From Serendipita indica DSM 11827 (lineage: Eukaryota; Basidiomycota; Agaricomycetes; Sebacinales; Serendipitaceae): 64,000 bases of DNA. This document shows positions 57,114 through 64,000 of this stretch, piece by piece (the stretch's first letter is position 1; each line of letters begins with the position of its first letter). The translations under genes were made by a program, and so were the position numbers. The DNA is taken from positions 222,501 to 286,500 of the forward strand of contig CAJVGD010000025.1 of NCBI GenBank assembly GCA_910890315.1, read 5' to 3'. Under the pieces are notes generated by a model. The model ran no database searches and was not told the DNA's origin. It was given only the letters and a program-made list of their open reading frames with translations.

Positions 57114-58478
57114 ATGTCCACATCCGACCCCTTTGACAATCTCGAACCCTCCACCACGTCCATCTTGCCAATCCAGATAACCAACAGTATCTCTCTGGTC
57201 GCCTGCATCTGTGTGATCATTACCTATGCGTGGTTTCGGCGCCATAACTCTCGCCTGCTAGAGCGTACGTCGCTCGTACTCGCGCTTGCTATGACTATTT
57301 CAGACGGACTGCTTCACGTAAGACTGTATCTAGCTGGCCGCGACGCAAGAGCTAATCACATGCAGATAATTAACCTGTTTGGATATTCCGACCTTCCACA
57401 CAACGCCATCTGTGCCATCTTTGGCGGGTTCTTTTACGCGTTCCCTACCCTCGTTTCAATATTCTACTCCGTTTGCATCGCCCTCAATACTCAGCTCGTC
57501 TTTGTCTTCTCCAAGCGACCAGACGACTCGAGTATCAAATACTACCTGGGGGTTCCCATCCTGCTCTCACTTTGCATCTGTGTTCCCGCTCTCGCCACTG
57601 GTGTCTATGGCTTTGACGAGAGCTGGAGTTTCTGTTGGATAGCCACAGATGGTAGGACACGCAAAGACATTCTTGTCCGATACATCCTCACATTTGGTTT
57701 TTGGTGCCTCGCTTCCATCCTCTATCTCATCATCGCCGCTCTTTCCATCACTTTTGCTGTCTTTTCCGCCAACTCGCGCCTCAACAGGCTCGCATCCGGT
57801 CTCTCCCACCATCCCGACAAGGCACCCAACGAAGAGGATCACCGGCAATCATTTCTCCCAAGAGTATCTCCGACGGGTACTCTCTTTTGGTCCGCCTTGG
57901 CCGATCGCCGTTTGTCCATCGTTCCTCGACGGAGCGAAACGCTGTCGCGTCGGTCTCTCGCAATGCGCGCACTCGCATTTCGGCTTCTCGGATATATCAT
58001 GATCCCAATGTTTTGTATCCTGCCGGGGGTCATCAAGGATCTCGTCTCGAAAGTGAATCCGACAGCCATTGAAAACTTGCCGAGCCAAGCTACCACCTTT
58101 TTCGACACGCTCAACGGCTTCGTCGGCCTGTTCAACGCAATTCTTTTTGCACTAGATCCAGCGCTTCTTGCACTGTATCGGAGGTTGAGGACGGAGAAGG
58201 AGGAGCGGGTCGAGGTTCCGTTGCAGGATGCAAACGCTGGGAGTGAACGGAGTCCCTCGATTGCGGGGTCTGTGGTGCCACCACAACTCGAGACACCGCA
58301 AAGGGTCCAAGTTCGTCCCGGGAAGTATCTGACTCCCATAGCCGTTGGAGATATGTGGACCAAAGCAAAATCCCAATGGAGCCCAACGTCTCCAACAATC
58401 ACCGGCATTGTCGTTCGTGTAGATGTCGAGATCGTTGACGACCTCGAACGATTGGGCGACTATCTAGGCGGACTATAG
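57114..58478 (+). CDS. Seven-transmembrane receptor-like protein, divergent copy 4 (438 aa)
   Basis: Two exons (57114-57317, 57366-58478) give 438 residues. The intron is 48 nt, lies after the same GLLH/AVLH codon as in copies 1-3, and can be read through without a stop. The N-terminus is short, with no Ser/Thr-rich leader. Segments are ISLVACICVIITYAWF, ERTSLVLALAMTISDGLLH, FFYAFPTLVSIFYSVCIAL, YLGVPILLSLCICVPALATG, an ectoloop SWSFCWIATDG, FGFWCLASILYLIIAALSI, LLGYIMIPMFCILPGVIK and FDTLNGFVGLFNAILFAL. The tail ends DDLERLGDYLGGL, as in copies 2 and 3. It is the oldest-diverged member of the cluster and lies on the opposite strand. Confidence 0.8.
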   Translation: MSTSDPFDNLEPSTTSILPIQITNSISLVACICVIITYAWFRRHNSRLLERTSLVLALAMTISDGLLHVRLYLAGRDARANHMQIINLFGYSDLPHNAICAIFGGFFYAFPTLVSIFYSVCIALNTQLVFVFSKRPDDSSIKYYLGVPILLSLCICVPALATGVYGFDESWSFCWIATDGRTRKDILVRYILTFGFWCLASILYLIIAALSITFAVFSANSRLNRLASGLSHHPDKAPNEEDHRQSFLPRVSPTGTLFWSALADRRLSIVPRRSETLSRRSLAMRALAFRLLGYIMIPMFCILPGVIKDLVSKVNPTAIENLPSQATTFFDTLNGFVGLFNAILFALDPALLALYRRLRTEKEERVEVPLQDANAGSERSPSIAGSVVPPQLETPQRVQVRPGKYLTPIAVGDMWTKAKSQWSPTSPTITGIVVRVDVEIVDDLERLGDYLGGL

Positions 58479-58586
58479 TCTTATCATCAGCCCATTGCCT
58501 TGGGCCAGTTTAATCAACTACAGTGTAGAATAGAAATGTTTTGATGATACAGAGATAATACCTGAGGTACACGTAGATGGGCTTGT

Positions 58587-59904
58587 CTAGTATCCGGGGA
58601 AATCTATGACCTCCTCTGCGCTCACGAGGCGCACTTGGTCGTCGTCGTCTTCGAAGCGTACTTTATACGAAGGCGTCGCCTTCGCTGCCGCAGGCGCAGT
58701 CTACGTCTGCTCAGCCTTCGTGATCAACGATGATCGCTGGAGAGCACTCACCCTGTTGCCTGCTACTTGTATATCTTTGGGAGATGCCACAACCTCTGCT
58801 TTGTAGAAAGACGTAGTATCTGGGAAGAGAGCAAGGACGATACTCCCACTTTGGTATTCCGGGTATGCGCCTAGATGTGATGGATCGGATGGCGAGGTAT
58901 CCACAATTGGTAGTGGTATCAGTGATTTGATTGTCGTGGTATATTTCCTGAGAGACGTCAGTGCAAGCCCGAGCGAAGAGTGAGTGCATACGGTGGTTCT
59001 CCAGTTTCACTTTCAACATCCTGGACAATGTATCTGCTCGTCATATTAGAGTCGGTTTCTTGGAGATTAGGAATACTTGCTTGTCCTTCTTCTCGGCCTT
59101 AAACACCGTCGCCAATATCCACGCATCCTCCTCGTATCCAACACCTTCGTTCCCCGTGGGCGATACAGAAGATTTTCCCGTCTTATCTGACGGTACGCGG
59201 AAAGCCACTTTGCGTCCGGGTTGTAGCGGAAGTTGCTTTTGTATTCGCATCCACACCTCTTGGGAAAAAGGGGGAAGAGGCGGACGCAAGACGAGCGTCA
59301 GACTGTTTTGTGCTGCACTCGAGGCGTTAGACGCGATATTTGATGCCGTGGAGGTTTGTTGTGGGGCCATTGACGATTCCCGTGTCCTCTTCGGACGGCC
59401 GTCTGGAGACAGATATGGCGTGAAAAATGAAGAATCTGTAGAGTGACGGTACCTGTTTGTGAAGAAGATGTGTCCACACTCGTCCGGGAAGACGCAATCT
59501 TTTGTAACTGCTCCAGCGCTTTGTCGCACCGTCTATTAGGCACGTTGAAACAAAAGTCCAATGTTGGTCCGACAAATAGGACGTACTCTATTTCCATCCG
59601 TGAATGTTCCCGAATCTCGCCAATCTCCTTCTTGACCTTGTTTCTCGTCGGCTTGAGCTCTGACGCTGTTTGGTCCTGGGCATGGTATTCAAGTTGAAAT
59701 TGCTGTAGATACTTGTTTGCGCGACTCAGTGCGTCCGACACATCTGGTATTTTGGCGAGTTCGGAGAGAGAAGCATAGGCCAGGTGCCATGCCTGAAGTT
59801 GCGCCGCTGTCGGTTGGTCACTTTTCCGACTCGGAGCGTCGAAATTTCATGATAGTAGACATACAATCAATTTCCATCCTGGCAGTGGCTTTTCGGGCGG
59901 CCAT
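58587..59904 (-). CDS. SGF29: SGF29, tandem-Tudor subunit of SAGA
   Basis: Seven exons (59904-59865, 59806-59587, 59532-59453, 59402-59081, 59036-58992, 58947-58752, 58700-58587) give 338 residues. The N-terminus is a coiled coil (AQLQAWHLAYASLSELAKIP and on). The C-terminal double Tudor region reads DAWILATVFK, NRYIVQDVESETGE, KYTTTIKSLIPLP, GSIVLALFPDTTSFYKAEVV and YKVRFEDDDDQVRLV, typical of Sgf29, which binds H3K4me2/3 and guides SAGA acetylation. The intron 59080-59037 begins GCAAGT, a GC-AG intron; only this choice keeps the frame and the conserved NRYIVQD. The start codon is the one that keeps exons 1 and 2 in frame, but an earlier ATG is possible. The stop lies 109 bp from the receptor copy 4 stop. 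Confidence 0.88.
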
Positions 59905-60045
59905 TGGTACAATGGCAGAGGTCGGCGATTCCAAGTATTTTGACTGCCACCACATAAATTTGACGTTTGGCACTACCTTTTGCCTCTTTACACGTGGTAG
60001 TAATAGACCAACTATGATTTCTATAGTTTCACTCATGTATATGCT

Positions 60046-61422
60046 TCAAGCAGCCTTCTTCGTCTCCTCTCGCTTCCACCGTGCACTCCACCCGCGCCCA
60101 GCACGACTCTCGTTTCTTCTACCAAGCACTTCACTGATCCATTCACCTGTCGCAACGAGCTTTCGCAAGTCGACCCCCGTTTCGTACCCCGCACCGTGCA
60201 AAGCATGGACTAAATCTTCTGTTGCAGCGTTTCCAGTTGCCCCGGAGAGAATGGACATCCACCGAGACCAGCAACTAGAGACTGTGAGCGATTGGTAAGC
60301 GATTGGTGTAAACTTACCGCTGCTATCTACTGTCCGAACACCGTACTGTTAGAGATTAGCGATCATCCGTTGATATACGGGCTTGGTACATACTTTGAGC
60401 GCTGTCAAGACGTTTGCAACGGCCATGCCGTATGTATCGTGATTCTATAGAGAGTCAGACGCGTCAATGGTCTTGTAATATTCGTACATGTACCTAAAGG
60501 TAGTTTAGATTGGAGTGAATTTCTAATGGAAAACGTACTGCAATCTTGTTCATAGGCAATGCAATCGCTACCTCGTCCATCAAGGCTGTCACGGTTTCGC
60601 TCGTTCCTGTACCAACAGTGTCTCGTAGACTCACTTCATAGCATCCCATATCCAACAGTGCCTTCCCAACCTCCTTGACTCTTTTTGGTCGAACTTTCCC
60701 TTCAAAGGGGCACGTAATGACCGTCGAGACATAGCCGCGTACTCGAAGTTTGTAGTCCAATGCCAGCTGAGTAACCTTTTCTAGCTCTATCAGCGAGTCG
60801 GCTACTGATTTGTTCGTATTTGCTTTATTGAAGCTGTCAGATGCAGCTGTGAAAATGGCAATCTCGTCGACTGCCTCACGTCCTCCATCTCCTTCTTTGA
60901 TGGACTTTAGTAATTGAAGAAGATTCTCGAGCCCCTTGACATTTGGAACCAGTACCGGGTACGCCACACCCGTGTGAGGTTTCAGGCCTCTAAGCACCTC
61001 TGCAGTTGTCGCCATCTAAGTGCATGCTGTTGGTCGGGGATAATTGCTTCGAGCGAGTAGAGAATGCTTACCTGTGGGACCGCCTTTTTGGACACCATTG
61101 CGCCACTTTCGATTGCTCGTAATCCGGCATTGGCAAGGCGTTCTAGAAGCTCAAGCTTCGTTTCGACAGAAACGGTGTTGGGCTCGTTTTGTAACCCGTC
61201 CCGCACACCGCACTCGACAATCTTGACAAAGCGGGGGGTAGAGACCGTTGTCGCTGTTCTTGCACCCCCAAAACTTTGTCCAGAGGAGACTGGTGGTGTA
61301 GATGTAAGGCTTGTTTGTAAGGTACGAGATTGCAGAGTTGTCAAAGGTCGGGCATGGTGATTCAGCGTTGATGAAGATGACCGCAAGCCTATCCTACAGC
61401 TCTGAACGACACGTAGGGGCAT
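60046..61422 (-). CDS. Hydroxymethylglutaryl-CoA lyase, with an apparent one-base break in the signature
   Basis: This is HMG-CoA lyase, which splits HMG-CoA into acetyl-CoA and acetoacetate (leucine breakdown, ketogenesis). An Arg/Ser-rich N-terminus looks like a mitochondrial presequence; there is no peroxisomal C-terminus. The TIM-barrel motifs are VECGVRDGLQNE, YPVLVPNVKGLENLL, FTAASDSFNKANTNKS, RGYVSTVITCPFEGKV, YEVSLRDTVGTGT and NHDTYGMAVANVL. Exons: 61422-61072, 61015-60539, 60493-60488, 60444-60394, 60345-60318, 60274-60046. The third exon is 6 nt (Val-His). In the active-site signature VAGLGGCPFSPG-ATGNAATEDLV the frame shifts by one base within a run of four Gs near 60241; the exons total 1,142 nt, one short of a multiple of three. 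Confidence 0.85.
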
Positions 61423-61689
61423 ATAGAAAACTTGTAGATGGGTTCAAGTTGGGAGCGACCTGGAAGAGTCCAAGCGGACGGAGCTTCCAACTCCACGTGA
61501 CACAAGGCCATTATATCCTTTAAATACAAACAAGTTGCTAGACCACAGTACGTTCAACTCTGACATCAGTCATTCATTTTAGTCTGCTCGTCGGATCCAT
61601 GCTCATTATGGAATATACACCCTAGAGAGATGCTAGTAACGGGATATACAAACTACAAGTACAGAATACAGGGAGACTCCAGGTCAAGT

Positions 61690-63110
61690 TCAGATGTGGG
61701 GGAAGAAGCTCGACCACTCCATGTCTCGATAGGCGTCAATTGGGAGCCCGGCAAGCGTCTTCAACGCAATCACAATGGTTATACCTCGCCCAATAAAGTA
61801 GATGAGCGGAAATAGCAGGAGGGGTAGCACAAGTAGACGAGCTGCGCCGAAGCACTGGTCCACAATCAAAGCGGCGAAGAACAAGCCTAAGACTGCTGCA
61901 AATGGCATCACAGCTATGATCATCGTTGCGAATCTCCAGAGGTACTGCACATGGATAGTCGGAAAGGGCGATGACCACGCAAGGAAATGGACAGCTCCAA
62001 AGAGCATCCCTACAATGATTGTAGTTACTGGGGCAACGAGATTGCTGACATCATCCATTCCACTATATCCCGAGTGAAACATGGGAACATGCTTTACACT
62101 CCGTAGGTCAACATGCCCTCCCTGAGTGCCGATGGCATACCCAACGACCATCTCCAGAAAGTTGAGTCCCTTTGTCTTCCTCTTAAGTCTCTCTTGCTCT
62201 TTTGTACGCCTGGGAAGTGGCTCATACACGCGCACAGGGAACGTGACGCGGTATGGCTTGTCCCACCATGCAACATACATGGACAGGGTGAGCAGAGTAT
62301 ATCCGAGGGTGACGACTTCAAGCTCCGTAAGTTGAAGGTTGTTAATTTTTCGTGCAATACACTGGGTTATGAACCAGAGTGTTTGTGCTATGACGAGGAA
62401 CTTTGCAAGTCCGTCACTCTTGCACTTGTCCTGGAGCTCTGCAAAGGTAGGAAGAAGCAGTTTGCCGGCCTTGATGAGGCGCCAGACATCAAATTCATCA
62501 AGAGGATGGACGGGCTCTCCAAACGCCTCTTCTACATTGATCGTCTGGTTGCTTGCCGTATGGCCAGATCTGCCGTCTCCTCCCTCTACTGCTGATTCTC
62601 TGACTGGTGAACAAGCTTCCCCTCCTCCCCCTCCTCCAGAACCAATCTGATATCCTTGGCTCCGTTTGAAGAGATGAAAGCCACCCATGATAATGAAGAA
62701 CCCTTGTTGACGAGTGCAGCCTGGAAACAGATCAGTCGGTACAGAATGAGAATCACCTTCTGTGACGCACCAATCTGCTTGGCCAGTTGAGTGGCCTTGG
62801 TGAATTGAAGAACCGCTATACCCAGAACCCATTCAGGGAACAGCAGTGTAACAACAACCGGAACTATATTGCATCCAAAAAACCACTTGATCCAGGTCCT
62901 GAATTGACAGAGTCTATTCAAGCCTCTGGTGTCCACAGGTTCGGGGACATTGAGGTGGAGGGCTACCCAGATGCACAAAAATATGGTGGTGATACAGCTC
63001 AGGACAATTCCGGGTAGGCTCCTGAACTGATTGGCGCATGACAGGGGGCATTCTGTTGTATTTGAAGCAGCACGGCTGGACAACAAGTAGACGGCGACCA
63101 GGGATGTCAT
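61690..63110 (-). CDS. Multi-pass membrane protein, paralogue 2 (456 aa)
   Basis: Two exons (63110-62771, 62720-61690; intron 50 nt) give 456 residues. It has a signal-like start (TSLVAVYLLSSRAA), CPLSCANQFRSLPGIVLSC, CIWVALHLNVPEPVD, VLGIAVLQF, CTRQQGFFIIMGGFHLFK, HPLDEFDVWRLIKAGKL, FLVIAQTLWFITQCIAR, LGYTLLTLSMYVAWWDKPYR and three C-terminal hydrophobic segments, the last ending MEWSSFFPHI. This is the same order and intron site as paralogue 1 (36516-37953), in the same orientation and about 25 kb away. The function is unknown; the family is expanded in basidiomycetes as far as I recall. Confidence 0.82.
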
Positions 63111-63775
63111 TGAGAGTAAGAAGGAACATGTGAACCGACGGGAACCCGCATATATAGCTACTCGAGTGTTTATCAGTCTAACCTCTGTGGAGATTCATCT
63201 GTGCCTGCTGGCTGATAGGCGAGGCTAAAGCTTTCAGGGTTGGTTCCAGCCTGGTCCGTGACTAAGGGAGCTATGGCTTGCGCAAGACGAATGTACACGT
63301 TAATCGAATCATTCCATTGCTCTATCATCATCTTTGGCTGCTCCATGTCGTCCTGGACATTGTCCCCGCATGCTCAATATGGCTTATATGCCAACCAGCG
63401 CGGAGATAGCGACCCTGAACTATGTAATTTCAGTCAAGTGGAATCATTTTACACTCCTGCCTCGGTACATAAGCAAGTCCCCGAGCCAAATTGATGCTTC
63501 CTGGTCGGATCATATCACCACCTCTATTATTAGCGCTCACGCCAAATTCAGTTGGAAGAGGAACAAGTGACGAGCCGTCTCTTTGTTCGTCGAGACCACC
63601 TGGTGTGTGCCGCACTCTTGCAGGTGGCTATCTGTTTGAATACGATACGGGTGGCCTGCCTCACAGTTGACCAGCAGACTGCAGTGAAGAAGGTTCCCAT
63701 TGTGACTGGAGATGTATGATAGATGTAATCATCGGTGCTATCCATCTCGGTATCGCTTTCGATATCAACGGGCCG
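63111..63775. other. Intergenic between membrane protein and polygalacturonase
   Basis: The first about 100 bp upstream of 63110 form the promoter of paralogue 2, with a TATATAGC-type sequence at about 63152. The remaining short open frames match nothing I recognise. Confidence 0.45.
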
Positions 63776-64000
63776 CTAAACTACGGTACATGTAACTCCG
63801 ACATCGGCATTGACGTCTGTACAATCAAAGACTGGGGTATGGCCCGACGGTGCGGTGACGTTGATATTCGTGAGATGGAGCTCGCAAACGGCGCCAGGGC
63901 TGCATGTCAATTTTGCGACGACATCTTTCCTCGACCCCGATGACTTGCCACTAATGTTCTTGAAGTAAACCTCGGTCATCGCCACGCGAGATGGGTTCGA
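63776..64000 (-). CDS. C-terminal part of a polygalacturonase-like GH28 enzyme (cut by window edge)
   Basis: The minus frame from 64000 to a stop at 63776 encodes about 74 residues: VYFKNISGKSSGSRKDVVAK, LTCSPGAVCELHLTNINVTA, PSGHTPVFDCTDV and a C-terminal VGVTCTVV. This pattern (a KNISG-type turn, C-S-P-G, a paired Cys, and a Cys-ending tail) is the end of the right-handed beta-helix of fungal exo-polygalacturonases, enzymes that cut pectin outside the cell. The N-terminus and active site lie beyond the window, so exo or endo type is open. Confidence 0.75.
   Translation of the reverse strand, partial: SNPSRVAMTEVYFKNISGKSSGSRKDVVAKLTCSPGAVCELHLTNINVTAPSGHTPVFDCTDVNADVGVTCTVV

Noticed and set aside
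57318-57365. Receptor copy 4 without an intron (the frame is open through these 48 nt)
   Set aside because: The 48 nt have GT-AG ends and lie exactly at the intron site of the three paralogues; removing them restores the GLLH-IINLFGY alignment.
20420-61422. A fatty-acid or leucine catabolic cluster linking the acylcarnitine carrier and HMG-CoA lyase
   Set aside because: The two genes are about 40 kb apart with unrelated genes between; there is no sign of clustering.

Overview
The window is nuclear DNA of a filamentous basidiomycete, most likely an Agaricomycete. The evidence is compact genes on both strands, many GT-AG introns of about 42-60 nt with CTNAY-like branch sites, 40-250 bp gaps between many genes, and a gene set (CE16-type esterase, GH28, GH20, F-box proteins, fungal 7TM receptors, translin, Dhr1-like helicase) that fits this group. 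I could not fix the genus. About 24 genes were recognised. For most of them I assigned exons by hand, and the exon lengths add up to an open reading frame.

Layout: 1-3.6 kb is gene-poor, with fossil retroelement-like fragments, an inverted repeat and a CTTA-type simple repeat. 3.6-15.1 kb is an RNA-processing block: translin (-) and SEN1 (+) start 65 bp apart, and SEN1 converges on a Dhr1/DHX37-type helicase (-) with 46 bp between stop codons. 15.2-23.3 kb is a run of minus-strand genes: CE16-like SGNH esterase, F-box protein, dynactin p62, acylcarnitine carrier and EBP2. 23.6-29.8 kb holds two divergent, architecturally similar multi-pass membrane proteins. 30-34.4 kb is a tandem duplication of a LaeA-like methyltransferase gene including its promoter. 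34.4-39.5 kb is mostly empty except for a membrane protein (461 aa) whose paralogue lies at 61.7-63.1 kb.

39.5-47.6 kb carries a short-chain dehydrogenase, a secreted beta-hexosaminidase, an Ent3/epsinR-like ENTH protein and an unrecognised protein. 47.8-58.5 kb is a receptor cluster: three tandem 7TM genes on minus and a fourth, more divergent one on plus, all with an intron at the same codon. A histone-fold gene of Dpb3/CHRAC type lies between them. 58.6-64 kb holds SGF29, HMG-CoA lyase, the second membrane-protein paralogue and the 3' end of a GH28 polygalacturonase that runs off the window.

The most distinctive themes are (1) local amplification of receptors, methyltransferases and membrane proteins; (2) unusual splicing, namely three GC-AG introns, a 6-nt and a 15-nt microexon, and a first coding exon consisting only of ATG; and (3) one-base reading-frame breaks in an HMG-CoA lyase and a methyltransferase copy, with a possible third in a histone-fold gene, which could be assembly indels or recent decay. 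No operon-like pathway cluster and no CRISPR, rRNA or convincing tRNA gene was seen.
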